Below, piece by piece: positions 36,083 through 45,026 of a DNA stretch of 64,000 nucleotides. Positions within the stretch are counted from its first letter, which is position 1. Every line of letters begins with the position of its first letter. The notes under the pieces were generated by a model. It was not told the origin of the DNA. It ran no database searches and saw only the letters and a program-made list of their open reading frames with translations. Source of the stretch: Methanomicrobiales archaeon (GTDB lineage Archaea > Halobacteriota > Methanomicrobia > Methanomicrobiales > Methanospirillaceae); assembly GCA_012516785.1 (NCBI GenBank), contig JAAYWH010000096.1, forward strand, positions 41,956 through 105,955. The letters run 5' to 3'. Position numbers and translations under genes: made by a program.

Positions 36083-36997
36083 ATGGTATTTCATCCCCCA
36101 GTCGCCATCGTCGCCAAAGCCGGCGATGCTGGGAAATACAAGGTAGGGCTGCCCGCCTGGAACATGATCCTTCGTGGATTTATGTCAGGGGCGTATATCG
36201 CCATGGGTGGTGCCCTCGCCACAATCTGTACAACAGGTATCGTGGCATCTGATGCCGCCCAGGCCTTTGGGACAGCCAGTGCAGGGTTTAATGCCCTGAT
36301 TCTGGGAGCGGTGTTCCCTGTTGGGCTTATCATAACCGTGCTCACTGGTGCAGAACTCTTCACTGGTGACGCAATGCTCGCCCCGATGGCAGCATTCATC
36401 CACAAGATCAGCTGGGCTGCCGTGCTCAACCTCTGGGTGTGGGTGTATATTGGAAACCTCATCGGTTCGATCGTATATGCATATATCATGGCATATGGAC
36501 CGTTGAGCGCATGGAACGCTGCTGGAGCCGGAACTGTGACCGCATTCGGCATGAGGGCAATAGGGATTGCCTCATTCAAGGTGCAGTATGTAGGTGCCGC
36601 GGCACTCTGGTCTGCGTTCCTGAAGGGTGTTGGATGTAACTGGCTCGTCAACCTGGCTATACTGCTCGGTATCTGCGCCGATGACCTTATTGGCAAATTC
36701 TTCGGGATCTGGTTCCCGATCATGGCCTTCGTCTCCACCGGATTCGAACACTCCATCGCCAACCAATACTTCATCTCCGCAGGTATCTTCACAAACGGCA
36801 TAGGAACCGCCGGAGGATTCTCCGAAGCCCAGGCAGCAGCCGCCGCCAAGTATCTTGGGTATGCCAACCTGAACTGGGTCGGCTTCTGGATGAACAACAT
36901 GATCGTCGTCACAATAGGTAACATCGTCGGGGCACTCTTCTTCGTCGGTGTCATCTACTGGGTTGCCTTCCGCAAAGAGATCGCCGCCCTGAAGTAA
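36083..36997 (+). CDS. fdhC: Formate transporter FdhC (FNT family)
   Basis: 304 residues from ATG 36083, eight bases after AGGTG (GTG 36074 is in frame but overlaps the ribosome-binding site). FNT family channel with six membrane helices; the signature segments GFMSGAYIAMGGALA, GAVFPVGLIITVLTGAELFTGD and KGVGCNWLVNLAI are present. It imports formate, an electron donor for methanogenesis in this order. No formate dehydrogenase genes are in the window. Confidence 0.95.
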   Translation: MVFHPPVAIVAKAGDAGKYKVGLPAWNMILRGFMSGAYIAMGGALATICTTGIVASDAAQAFGTASAGFNALILGAVFPVGLIITVLTGAELFTGDAMLAPMAAFIHKISWAAVLNLWVWVYIGNLIGSIVYAYIMAYGPLSAWNAAGAGTVTAFGMRAIGIASFKVQYVGAAALWSAFLKGVGCNWLVNLAILLGICADDLIGKFFGIWFPIMAFVSTGFEHSIANQYFISAGIFTNGIGTAGGFSEAQAAAAAKYLGYANLNWVGFWMNNMIVVTIGNIVGALFFVGVIYWVAFRKEIAALK

Positions 36998-37011
36998 CCT
37001 TACGTGAACTG

Positions 37012-37545
37012 ATGAGTAACGGAAAAATACGGCCGAGGGTTTCGATCATCGCGATCGCGGTGTTCGTGATCTTCACCATTCTTTTATTGATCGCCTATTT
37101 CCTCAGCAGGAACTGGCAGATCCTGCTCTGGGGCATACCCACCCTGATCCTGCTCCTGGTCATCCCTGTAGCACTCAATTACATGAGCCAGAAACAGTAT
37201 TCGGACCTTACCCCCTTATACGAAAAGGAAGCTCGCCCGGTCAGGATCAAATTGATCAACCCGGGTATGATTGGAGATCCGGTAAGGATCGAGGGAGTTG
37301 TCGAACGGGTATATTTCCAGTTCCTGAACCGGCCTCAGTTTCTTATCGCTGACAGGAGCGGGGAGATCTCGGTGAAAATGTTCACCTCTCCTAGTCAGAA
37401 GATCGAGAAAGGCGACGTGGTGGAGGTTCTCGGACTCGTCATGAAACGGTATGTGGTCGGTGGGGATCCGGTGATCAACTGCGTCTCCATCAGAAAGGTT
37501 GACAAATCCATCGAGACGAACAAGAACGACAAGAAAAAATCCTGA
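37012..37545 (+). CDS. Membrane-anchored OB-fold-like protein
   Basis: 177 residues. Two adjacent membrane helices (about 11-31 and 37-54) followed by a soluble beta-rich domain, about 78-165 (VRIEGVVERVYFQFLNRPQFLIADRSGEISVKMF, KIEKGDVVEVLGLVMKRY), with the pattern of an OB-fold of the nucleic-acid-binding or NfeD-like type. It follows fdhC by 14 bases and may be cotranscribed. Function unknown. Confidence 0.7.
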   Translation: MSNGKIRPRVSIIAIAVFVIFTILLLIAYFLSRNWQILLWGIPTLILLLVIPVALNYMSQKQYSDLTPLYEKEARPVRIKLINPGMIGDPVRIEGVVERVYFQFLNRPQFLIADRSGEISVKMFTSPSQKIEKGDVVEVLGLVMKRYVVGGDPVINCVSIRKVDKSIETNKNDKKKS

Positions 37546-37562
37546 ACCGGGGAGATCCCGGT
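37546..37562 (+). terminator. Hairpin after the OB-fold gene
   Basis: Perfect 6-bp stem ACCGGG, loop GAGAT, CCCGGT, immediately after the TGA; no long T-run follows, only CTTCAATCTTCTT. Confidence 0.45.
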
Positions 37563-38061
37563 CTTCAATCTTCTTAAAAGGGAACGTTTTCATCCGATTA
37601 TCACGAACACGCCAACCCTGGCTTTTTTACCCAATAGCACTATCCTGGATATCACATACCCTTCATTGGCGGGAAAAAGAACTGGTACGAAGAGGGCGGT
37701 GCTTTCTATCAATCTTCAGTGCGGTGATGCTGAATGTGCTCCTGGGACAGAGCGATGACCATTGTGTTCAGGTATGGGGAAGACGGATGGCCCCGATCCA
37801 TTAAAAACTGACTGCTTCCCACATCTCCCTCCGTAATGCCACGTGTCCTGAAAAACGCTCCGCAGACGATTCATTGACCGATTTGAGAAGCAGGCACCAC
37901 ATTGAGTCTACCCGTGTCAAACAGAGGGGCAGAGACAGACAGGAACCGCTTCTGCTTATCTGACCCCGAGAATGGTCTTAAAGGGGCTGTGGTGAAAATT
38001 TGTGAAACCAGTTCTATCGGTTATCTTATAGGTACATTCCTACTATTATTATGGTGATTTC
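37563..38061. other. About 500 bp without a recognisable gene
   Basis: No domain-bearing frame was found on either strand; one 101-codon frame has no ribosome-binding site and unnatural composition. A TATA-like TTATCTTATAGG at about 38020-38031 probably promotes the downstream 59-aa gene and SepCysS. Confidence 0.5.
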
Positions 38062-38241
38062 ATGTCAAAACGGGCCATCGATGCTGTTTTTGAGGGGCTC
38101 TTCCTCCTGACCGACATCAGGGTCATGCTCAGAGAGACTGCGCCCCAGCATGCTCTTGACGAGAGCCAGCGTGAAAAGGTCCGCTCCCTCCTTGACGCCC
38201 TGGAGAAAGAATTGGCAGTATTGCGGGAGGAGCTTGCCTGA
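38062..38241 (+). CDS. Small helical protein coupled to SepCysS (59 aa)
   Basis: 59 residues (MSKRAIDAVFEGLFLLTDI...). Composition predicts two helices; the second (DESQREKVRSLLDALEKELAVLREEL) has a heptad-like pattern suited to a coiled coil. The stop and the SepCysS start share one base (TGATG), so the two are translated together. GGTGA precedes the ATG. In class I methanogens a separate protein, SepCysE, bridges SepRS and SepCysS; this much shorter protein is not a recognisable SepCysE but could have a comparable partner role. That is inference. Confidence 0.7.
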   Translation: MSKRAIDAVFEGLFLLTDIRVMLRETAPQHALDESQREKVRSLLDALEKELAVLREELA

Positions 38242-39422
38242 TGAAATGCACAGGGACGATCGATGTAAGGGATGTTGATGAATCCAGCATCAACATCGAC
38301 CCGATCCAGGTAGGAGGCCGACTCACTCCCGATGCAATGAAAGCGCTGATTGCGTATGGTGACGGGTATTCAGTCTGTGACCAGTGCAGGAAACCATTCA
38401 GGCTGGACTATATCAGGACGCCCCCTATCGCTCAATTCCATCGTGACCTTGCCTCTTTCGTCAACATGGAGATCGCAAGGGTTGTCCCGGGGGCCCGGAG
38501 AGGGTTCCAGGCCGTGGCTGATGCGTTCATCTCTCCGGGAGATCCGGTCCTCATCACAGCCCTCTCCCATTACACCGAAGTGCTTGCAATCGAAGGGAGG
38601 GGAGGAGTGATCAGGGAGATTCCGAAAACCGGATCAAATATCATCACCTCCGAGCAGGCCGCCCAGAAGATCGAGGAGGTGACAAGGGAGTTCCATCGTT
38701 CACCAACTCTCCTCTTCCTCGATCATTTCGATTACCAGTATGGGAACCGACATGATGTCGCGGGGATTATCCGGGTAGCCCACCAGTATGACATCCCGGT
38801 GCTCTATAATGGTGCCTACTCGGTCGGAATCATGCCTGTGGATGGAAAAAAGATCGGTGCTGACTTTGTTGTCGGATCCGGGCATAAGAGCATGGCAGCA
38901 CCAGCACCTTCCGGCATGCTCGCTACAACCTCTGAATGGGCGGGACGGGTATTCCGGACCACGGGTGTCACGACCGATGTGACCAAGAGAACGTTCGGGA
39001 TCAAGGAGATCGGCATGATGGGCTGCACATTGATGGGCGTCACCCTGATGGGGATGATGGCCTCGTTTCCTCATGTCAGGGAACGGGTGACCCACTGGGA
39101 AGAGGAGCTCGCCAATGGACGGAAGGTTGTCGATGCACTCATGTCGATCGAGGGGACATTGATTAAGAGTGAGTACCCGAGGAACCATACCCTGACCCGG
39201 GTTGACACCACCGGTTCATTTGACCGGGTGGCACAGGTTCACAAGAAACGTGGGTTCTTCTTCTCAAGCGCCCTGAAAGGAAAGGGAATAGCGGGAATCA
39301 TCCCGGGAGCAACAAAGGTCTGGAAATTCAATACGTATGGAATGACCGGTTCGCAGGCAGAATACCTTGCTGCTGTCTTCAGGGACATCGCAAGGGAGAA
39401 TGGTCTCGCTGTCACGGACTGA
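38241..39422 (+). CDS. pscS: O-phospho-L-seryl-tRNA:Cys-tRNA synthase (SepCysS)
   Basis: 393 residues. PLP-dependent fold-type I enzyme that converts Sep-tRNA(Cys) to Cys-tRNA(Cys). The N-terminal SSINIDPIQVGGRLTPDAMKALIAYGDGYSVCDQC carries conserved cysteines (Cys46, Cys49) linked to persulphide chemistry; PTLLFLDHFDYQYGNRHDV and the PLP lysine in GSGHKSMAAP are visible. Class II SepCysS usually works with SepRS, which is not in the window. Translationally coupled to the upstream small gene. Confidence 0.94.
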   Translation: MKCTGTIDVRDVDESSINIDPIQVGGRLTPDAMKALIAYGDGYSVCDQCRKPFRLDYIRTPPIAQFHRDLASFVNMEIARVVPGARRGFQAVADAFISPGDPVLITALSHYTEVLAIEGRGGVIREIPKTGSNIITSEQAAQKIEEVTREFHRSPTLLFLDHFDYQYGNRHDVAGIIRVAHQYDIPVLYNGAYSVGIMPVDGKKIGADFVVGSGHKSMAAPAPSGMLATTSEWAGRVFRTTGVTTDVTKRTFGIKEIGMMGCTLMGVTLMGMMASFPHVRERVTHWEEELANGRKVVDALMSIEGTLIKSEYPRNHTLTRVDTTGSFDRVAQVHKKRGFFFSSALKGKGIAGIIPGATKVWKFNTYGMTGSQAEYLAAVFRDIARENGLAVTD

Positions 39423-39987
39423 TGCTACCCTCGATTGAACAGGTGAGGAACCGATCGATGACCCAATTGTTTCTCACCTCCGGGTGAAACATCACCCCGT
39501 ATATTGTTTTATCCGGATGCCGGACGATCTGGATACACTGGTCAGATACGGCAAGAACTTCCAGGTCCTGCTTGCTGCTACATGCAAGAGTATGGATCTC
39601 GTAAGCAGAAAATGAGCCGGATCCCTGGAAAATAGGGTCGTTCCCGATCACGCTGACTTCAGTCATCCCTATCTCAGTACATGGCCTGAGAGTTCCTCCA
39701 AAGATGGTGCAGATCACTTCCATGCCTGCACAGATTCCAAGGACTGGCAGACTGGTCTCCTTCAGCCAGGAAAAAGCACCGGGTTCTGCAAGAAAGGCAG
39801 TATCAGCAAGGGGTGTCCCGCAGAGTATGACGGCTTCAGCCCGTGAGAAGGTATGGTCGTTCAGGGAACGGAAATGCACAGGAATAACGTCATTACCCGA
39901 ATGGCGCACAATTCGGGCAACCGGCCTGACAAACTCATCGAATCCCAGCGAACCATTCCGATAACAGAGATCGATCAAAAGGATCAT
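39412..39987 (-). CDS. Class I glutamine amidotransferase, coupled to the Dph6-like gene
   Basis: 191 residues. GATase1 triad: Cys in LGICAGMEVIC, His-Pro-Glu in MFHPEVRN. The domain is stand-alone, like the GuaA amidotransferase subunit of archaea, but lacks the close GuaA pattern in between, so the synthase partner is not certain. Its ATG overlaps the stop of the diphthine-ammonia ligase gene (ATGA), which suggests that it supplies ammonia to that enzyme. Its 3' end runs 11 bases into SepCysS on the other strand. Confidence 0.8.
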   Translation of the reverse strand: MILLIDLCYRNGSLGFDEFVRPVARIVRHSGNDVIPVHFRSLNDHTFSRAEAVILCGTPLADTAFLAEPGAFSWLKETSLPVLGICAGMEVICTIFGGTLRPCTEIGMTEVSVIGNDPIFQGSGSFSAYEIHTLACSSKQDLEVLAVSDQCIQIVRHPDKTIYGVMFHPEVRNNWVIDRFLTCSIEGSISP

Positions 39988-40664
39988 TTGCCCACCAGCC
40001 TGGCATGGATAATGCGATAAAAGCCTCGATAATTGTGGTATTCTGATAATGCCTCCGTGATCTCTATGCTCTTCTTAAAGAATGGGGCATCCAGGACGAA
40101 CGTCTCGTATTCTCCTCCTTCGCCAGTGAGAGTGATACCGTATCGTTCCCTGTACTGGTTCAGCAGGACAACAGAGGTACGATCGAGAGGTCTGCCAAGC
40201 CATTTCTCATCGAACGGTTCAGAGAATACTCCTGAGATGATCACCCTGAATCCATTCCCTATGAGTGAATCAAGGTAGGATTCCTGGTCGGTATACCAGA
40301 GGGGATTGAAACACCAGAGTCCAAGGGTGTTGCAGATCCGCTGGACCCGGGCGGCCTGGTATACTGACAAGATTGCACCGGTCACCACCCCTTCGATCCG
40401 ATGCTTTTTCCGGGCGCAAACAAGGGCGGCCTTGAGATCTTCGAGTTCCTCCTCCTCCACTCCTTCCGTCGGCATCTCGACCAGCGGAAGTTCTGCGGCT
40501 TCTGCCTGGAGCGGGACGAGGGATACGTTTGGAGTATGGAACATGTAGCTCTCCTCGTTCCGAGGCCTGAGTGCAATGAGGCAGGCCACCTCTTCTCTCT
40601 CCATTGCCATCATGCACGCGAACAGCGAATCTTTCCCGCCAGAACAGAGCACACCAAGCCTCAT
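39984..40664 (-). CDS. Diphthine-ammonia ligase (Dph6-type ATPase)
   Basis: 226 residues from ATG 40664, with GGAGGA seven bases upstream. N-terminal adenine-nucleotide alpha-hydrolase P-loop LCSGGKDSLFACMMA, followed by the family motifs VVTGAILSVYQAARVQRIC, FNPLWYTDQESYLDSLI and TGEGGEYETFVLDAPFF. The archaeal/eukaryal family amidates diphthine on elongation factor 2 with ATP and ammonium. A glutamine amidotransferase is translated directly after it. Confidence 0.9.
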   Translation of the reverse strand: MRLGVLCSGGKDSLFACMMAMEREEVACLIALRPRNEESYMFHTPNVSLVPLQAEAAELPLVEMPTEGVEEEELEDLKAALVCARKKHRIEGVVTGAILSVYQAARVQRICNTLGLWCFNPLWYTDQESYLDSLIGNGFRVIISGVFSEPFDEKWLGRPLDRTSVVLLNQYRERYGITLTGEGGEYETFVLDAPFFKKSIEITEALSEYHNYRGFYRIIHARLVGK

Positions 40665-40766
40665 CACCGCTCCTCCGCTGTCATGCTTCACCTAACCTGT
40701 GAGTTTTCGGGGGCCATAACATTTTAGTGGTCAGAGTACCCGTAACCATCACTATAGGTATCTATC

Positions 40767-41231
40767 ATGAACCCGATCGAAATCACTTCAGAAGCTTTCA
40801 GGGAGGGAGCGCGGATCCCGGATGAATTTACCTGCAAAGGTGCGAACCTCTCACCACCGATATCATTTGGCCCGATGCCCCCGGGGACAAAGAGCATCGT
40901 GGTCATCTGCGATGATCCAGATGCCCCTTCCGGACTCTTTACGCACTGGATCCTCTACAACATCCCAGCCGGAACAGAGCATATATCAAAAGGAGTGCCC
41001 AAAAAACCGGTGCTGATCGACGGAAGCCGGCATGGTACAAACAGCTACGGAAGAATGGAATACAGCGGCCCCGCCTGTCCACCAGGGACTACCCATCATT
41101 ATCACTTCGATGCATATGCACTGGATATGGTCCTTGCGCTGCGGGCACCAGTTACCCGGAGGGATATCGGGCATGCAATGGAGGGGCATATTCTGGGGAA
41201 CGGTTCGCTGATCGGATTGTTCTCACGATAA
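40767..41231 (+). CDS. PEBP family protein (YbhB/YbcL type)
   Basis: 154 residues. Phosphatidylethanolamine-binding fold: IPDEFTCKGANLSPPISF, DDPDAPSGLFTHWILYNIP, YSGPACPPGTTHHYHFDAYAL. Prokaryotic members bind small anionic ligands; role unknown. No signal peptide, so cytoplasmic. Divergent from the Dph6-like gene. Confidence 0.88.
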   Translation: MNPIEITSEAFREGARIPDEFTCKGANLSPPISFGPMPPGTKSIVVICDDPDAPSGLFTHWILYNIPAGTEHISKGVPKKPVLIDGSRHGTNSYGRMEYSGPACPPGTTHHYHFDAYALDMVLALRAPVTRRDIGHAMEGHILGNGSLIGLFSR

Positions 41232-41423
41232 TCGTCCAGGTTCGACAGGGGGGCCAGGATACCCCCATTTTCGGTATAAAAAACACATCCACATTAATTT
41301 CAGGGAGGCATGATTCCTGAAGAGATCCTCCCTGTTCCAGGAAGGCTCCTGATGCTCGTCCGGAACACCTTTCCCGGTTCCCCCAAACACACCTTGATAC
41401 CTGACTAGTGTTCATGCGATACT

Positions 41424-41909
41424 ATGGAGAGTGGAGAGAAGGCCACATTTGCTGCCGGATGCTTCTGGGGTGTTGAGGCAGCATTCCGGGAGGTGAAGGG
41501 CGTGATCTCAACACGCGTCGGATATACCGGGGGACACGCAAAAAATCCGACCTACGAGGAGGTGTGCTCGGGGAAGACCCGTCATGCCGAGGCAGTTGAG
41601 GTTGTGTTCGATCCTGGAACTGTTTCATACCGGGAACTCCTCGACTTGTTCTGGTCGATCCATGATCCTACCCAGCTCAATCGGCAAGGACCTGATTATG
41701 GAACCAACTACCGGTCTGCCATTTTTTACCATACCCCTGGACAGAAGATCCTGGCAGAAGAATCAAGGAAGAGACTCGCCGAATCCGGTCGCTATGTGAG
41801 ACGACCTGTGGTGACGGAGATTGTGCCTGCCGGCCCATTTTACCCGGCAGAGGAATATCACCAGCAGTTCTATGAAAAACAGGGGAGGGGGAGCTGCCGG
41901 ATCGGGTGA
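41424..41909 (+). CDS. msrA: Peptide methionine sulfoxide reductase A
   Basis: 161 residues. The catalytic motif [16 protein letters not shown] at 12-27, with nucleophile Cys13, plus [24 protein letters not shown] and [23 protein letters not shown] are diagnostic. It reduces S-oxides of methionine residues in proteins; useful to an anaerobe exposed to air. The C-terminal GRGSCRIG supplies a possible resolving Cys. No msrB next to it. Confidence 0.95.
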   Translation: MESGEKATFAAGCFWGVEAAFREVKGVISTRVGYTGGHAKNPTYEEVCSGKTRHAEAVEVVFDPGTVSYRELLDLFWSIHDPTQLNRQGPDYGTNYRSAIFYHTPGQKILAEESRKRLAESGRYVRRPVVTEIVPAGPFYPAEEYHQQFYEKQGRGSCRIG

Positions 41910-41923
41910 CGGTACTCCCGCGA

Positions 41924-42472
41924 TTAACCCGTTTTTTCAGCCTCCTCGATATCTTTCCTGAAAACGACCTTCATCTCGCAGTTCCGGTCCCCCTGGCACA
42001 TCGCCCTGACAAACCTGAGGGTATATAGAGGATTCAATTCCTCGACAAGTGCGATAGAGAAGGCAAGACAACGGTTGAATATGTCAGCCGGGGGTTCGGA
42101 CAGCTCTTGCTGCCGGAGCAGAAATGGGCACTTGCGTATGAGTAGAACAGAACGATCGTTTTCAAACGAGATATGCTCGGACTTGAACTCCGGGCCGAAA
42201 AAAATTACGTTTAAAATCTCTAGGGTCGAAATAAGTTCCCGGGAGTCCCCCACGGGCAGTGAACACGTCCAGGCCACCTCCTTTGCCTCGTGAGCGAGGG
42301 CGACCCAGACCTGCTGCTCCAGCCGGTCGTAATCAGCACCGACAACCTCCCGGAACACCATGCCATAGGCGAACGGGATCCTGGCAGCGATGTTCGCTGC
42401 TATCCGCCATCGCATCTCGTAGGGGACAGGCATCTTTCTTTGCATACCACTCACATTTGGGTGTCGCATCAT
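41924..42472 (-). CDS. Conserved hypothetical protein, possibly ATC-hydrolase-like
   Basis: 182 residues, no membrane helix. The second half has RKCPFLLRQQELSEPPADIFNRCLAFSIALVEELNPLYTLRFVRAMCQGDRNCEMKV; the pattern CP..., C...F, and C.GD..CE resembles L-2-amino-thiazoline-4-carboxylate hydrolase-like or other small-ligand-binding families, but I am not certain. GGGGGAG lies right before ATG 42472/42469; ATG 42445 and 42430 are alternatives. Forms a possible operon with the winged-helix gene upstream at 42834, 71 bases away. Confidence 0.6.
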   Translation of the reverse strand: MMRHPNVSGMQRKMPVPYEMRWRIAANIAARIPFAYGMVFREVVGADYDRLEQQVWVALAHEAKEVAWTCSLPVGDSRELISTLEILNVIFFGPEFKSEHISFENDRSVLLIRKCPFLLRQQELSEPPADIFNRCLAFSIALVEELNPLYTLRFVRAMCQGDRNCEMKVVFRKDIEEAEKTG

Positions 42473-42543
42473 CTCCCCCGTTCTGTTTCATCCGGAGACG
42501 ATGGGATCCCTGAAAACAACAGGATCTCCTCGTGAATCCCGGT

Positions 42544-42834
42544 TCAGAAGAGGTCGCCGGGATCAGGCCTGATTTTCAGTTCGTCATAGACCCTCAGGCT
42601 GTTCTCGGTGAGGTTCACCCTCGCGATCTCTTCCGGGTATCTTTTGTCAGGGTCACGTTCGATCGAGAGCAGACCCACCCGCTCCATGTAGAGGAAGTTG
42701 TCATGGATGGTGTCAAGGGATATCCCTGTACGGGAAGAGAGGGCATGGGGAGTTGCAGATCCTGAGAATTCGGCCTCGAGGAGCCATATGATCCATTCCT
42801 CATTGTTCCGTATGAAATGTGGTGGTGCCTTCAT
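42544..42834 (-). CDS. Small winged-helix protein (96 aa)
   Basis: 96 residues. Pattern SGSATPHALSSRTGISLDTIHDNFLYMERVGLLSIERD fits a winged helix-turn-helix of the ArsR/MarR-like superfamily: helix, recognition helix, then wing. GAGG seven bases before the ATG. Divergent from the N-formylglutamate amidohydrolase-family gene and upstream of the Cys-containing hypothetical gene, either of which it could regulate. Confidence 0.65.
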   Translation of the reverse strand: MKAPPHFIRNNEEWIIWLLEAEFSGSATPHALSSRTGISLDTIHDNFLYMERVGLLSIERDPDKRYPEEIARVNLTENSLRVYDELKIRPDPGDLF

Positions 42835-42960
42835 CGGTTTGCCTCAACACAGGACGATTGATCCTTTATTTTGCGGGAAAGAACCATAAAGTTCGTGATC
42901 GTCACGCAGGGAAGGAATACCCGAACGTTCATCTTCCGGCGTCCCAAATCCGTACACTAA

Positions 42961-43791
42961 ATGAGTCGACACCCGTTCCTGATCTCTATACCTCACGGGG
43001 GAATACGAGTCCCGGCAGAAGTGAGTGAAATGGTATGCCTCACGAAATCCGAACTCGTTTTCTACAGTGATCCCGCAACCCGGGCGTTGTACCGGTTCCG
43101 TGAACGGGTGTCCGCCTTTCTTGATACTGACATCTCGAGAATGATCGTGGATCTGAACCGAGCCCCGTACCATCTTCCCCCGAAGCATCCAGATGGGGTG
43201 ATCAAGCAGAAGACCGTTTTTGGAACCCCGGTATACAGAAACGGATCCATTCCTGATATCAGAATCGTCCATCAGTTATTAATGGAGCATTACTTCCCCT
43301 ATCATGCAGCAGTCGATCAATACCTGGATCCAGGCCAGATCGCTTTCGCACTGGATTGCCACTCCATGCTCCCGCATGGTCCTCCCGGCCACAGGGATGC
43401 AGGGCGAGAGCGTCCTCTTATCTGCCTTGGAAATAATGGTGACCTTCAGGGAGAACCCCGGCCAGGAAGTCTCTCTACCTGCCCTTCCGCATGGATCCAG
43501 GCTCTCGCCACGGCATTCCGTGAAGAATTTGGCGCAAAGGGAGAAGTTGCCATCAACCGTCCGTTCTCAGGGGGATTTATCACGAATGCTCACTTCTGGC
43601 ACAAAGGGATCCCATGGATCCAGGTCGAGGTGAACCGGGATCTTTACGAGCGGGGCGAAGCGGATTCAGCCTTGTCGGTGATCGACCAGGAAAAACTGAA
43701 CTTCACCGGTGAGCGCATCTGGAACGCCCTCTGTTCATTCTGGGATGGTCTGGAGACTTCCGGAGACTGCATTGACGAGACTATCCAATGA
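42961..43791 (+). CDS. N-formylglutamate amidohydrolase family protein
   Basis: 276 residues. The family motifs SIPHGGIRVPAEV near the start, DTDISRMIVDLNRAP, CHSMLP and the late FSGGFITNAH and IQVEVNRDLY are present. Bacterial members hydrolyse N-formylglutamate in histidine degradation, but no hut genes are seen, so the true amide substrate is unknown. No Shine-Dalgarno; a TATA-like TTTATTTTG about 100 bases upstream. Confidence 0.83.
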   Translation: MSRHPFLISIPHGGIRVPAEVSEMVCLTKSELVFYSDPATRALYRFRERVSAFLDTDISRMIVDLNRAPYHLPPKHPDGVIKQKTVFGTPVYRNGSIPDIRIVHQLLMEHYFPYHAAVDQYLDPGQIAFALDCHSMLPHGPPGHRDAGRERPLICLGNNGDLQGEPRPGSLSTCPSAWIQALATAFREEFGAKGEVAINRPFSGGFITNAHFWHKGIPWIQVEVNRDLYERGEADSALSVIDQEKLNFTGERIWNALCSFWDGLETSGDCIDETIQ

Positions 43792-44830
43792 TACCAGGAT
43801 GAATAATCCCCCTTCTCTTGTCCTCGCAGTAGATACGGTAATTCTTCTCTGCACGGAGGGGCGATGAGGTTGCATAGCAGTAGCGGCACCCGTGGATGCA
43901 CGTGGAATAACAGCCGATGTCCTTACTCACCACGCATCCGCACCTGCTTCTCTGGCCTGGATCCTTCAGCTCGCGTTTTCGCCTTTCCCTGGTTGCAGAT
44001 TCGCGCGGGGGTAACAGGAAGTCCATAAGATACTGGTCACTTGAGAATTCTCTGGTGATCTGATCAAGCGAGATGCACTCGCCATGAGCGATGCCATACC
44101 CTGTAAGGTCAATTTCTTCGCCGCAGGCCAGTATCTCGAGCCCCCATTCTTCGTTCAGCTGCGAAAGCCCTGATGCAAACAGCCGTATCTCTTCTGATGA
44201 GAATTCCCTGATTCCGGAGAGTCCACACTTCGCAAGGTTCCTCTGCACTCGTGGATACCTGGCGATATCGATAAAGCTGATGACCAGCCGTTCAGTAAAC
44301 CGTGCAATCTGATCGCCGATGCTTCCGATCCTTTCCAGCAGGTCATCGATCGTTACCGTATCACTCACCAGGAGCGGATCAAACCGCCACGTGAGTCTGC
44401 CTCGTCCGATCAGGGAGGAGATCTCAGCAAAGGTCCTGATCCGTTCTCCGAGCGGAGGAATTCCGGGTTCAAGATCTTCCCTTGTATAATCGTTCAGGGT
44501 AAAGAGAAAGAGACTCTGCCGTCCATCTTTGGTGAGATTGGCAAGCGAAGGGATGAACGGGCGTGGGTTCTTCGACCAGAACACAAACACCCTGGTGTTG
44601 ACGAAAGAGACGGGTATGATCCGGCCATCAAACGGACTCTTCCATGTCACATACCCTTGTTTCAGACGCTCGATGAACCAGTCTCCGTACAGTGCCGGGA
44701 TGTCGGTGGAACGGCTTGCAGAGACAATGATCGGGGCAATTGCATCGACCAATGGCGCGGGTGAACCCTGAAACCTCACAGCGCCGGTTTCCGGATCAAG
44801 CCGCACCCGGTCCCAGCCTTTCCATTTCAT
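43781..44830 (-). CDS. DUF1848 family protein with C-terminal Cys cluster
   Basis: 349 residues from ATG 44830, behind AGGAGGAG. DUF1848 signature: SASRSTDIPALYGDWFIERLKQGYVTWKSPF, VFVFWSKNPRPF, FTLNDY, SFIDIARYPRVQ. The C-terminus has CGCVVSKDIGCYSTCIHGCRYCYAT, a CxxxCxxCYA pattern that looks like a radical-SAM-type iron-sulphur site placed at the end of the protein. Function unknown. The 3' end overlaps the amidohydrolase gene by 11 bases. Confidence 0.82.
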   Translation of the reverse strand: MKWKGWDRVRLDPETGAVRFQGSPAPLVDAIAPIIVSASRSTDIPALYGDWFIERLKQGYVTWKSPFDGRIIPVSFVNTRVFVFWSKNPRPFIPSLANLTKDGRQSLFLFTLNDYTREDLEPGIPPLGERIRTFAEISSLIGRGRLTWRFDPLLVSDTVTIDDLLERIGSIGDQIARFTERLVISFIDIARYPRVQRNLAKCGLSGIREFSSEEIRLFASGLSQLNEEWGLEILACGEEIDLTGYGIAHGECISLDQITREFSSDQYLMDFLLPPRESATRERRKRELKDPGQRSRCGCVVSKDIGCYSTCIHGCRYCYATSSPLRAEKNYRIYCEDKRRGIIHPGIIG

Positions 44831-45026
44831 GCACCTTTCTCCTCCTGATAATCCTTCAGATTGATCACGGTTCAAGCATGATAATAACGCCGCTGCACCC
44901 GCGTCATTGCTTCTGCCATCCAGGGAAACCGGCCTCCCTGCCTCTTTTTTAGGAGGAAACGATTAGATTAATGAAAAAGGAAGCAATATAGAACATAAGG
45001 CAAAGGGAGCGCAGGAACAGTTACAA

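Noticed and set aside
36091..36954. 287-codon open frame opposite fdhC
   Set aside because: Mirror of a GC-rich, strongly biased coding sequence; no domain and no ribosome-binding site.
37499..37804. 101-codon frame after the OB-fold gene
   Set aside because: Starts inside the preceding gene, no domain, no start signal.
41310..41408. 32-codon frame before msrA with GGGAGG at one base
   Set aside because: Ribosome-binding site too close to the ATG and no recognisable sequence.
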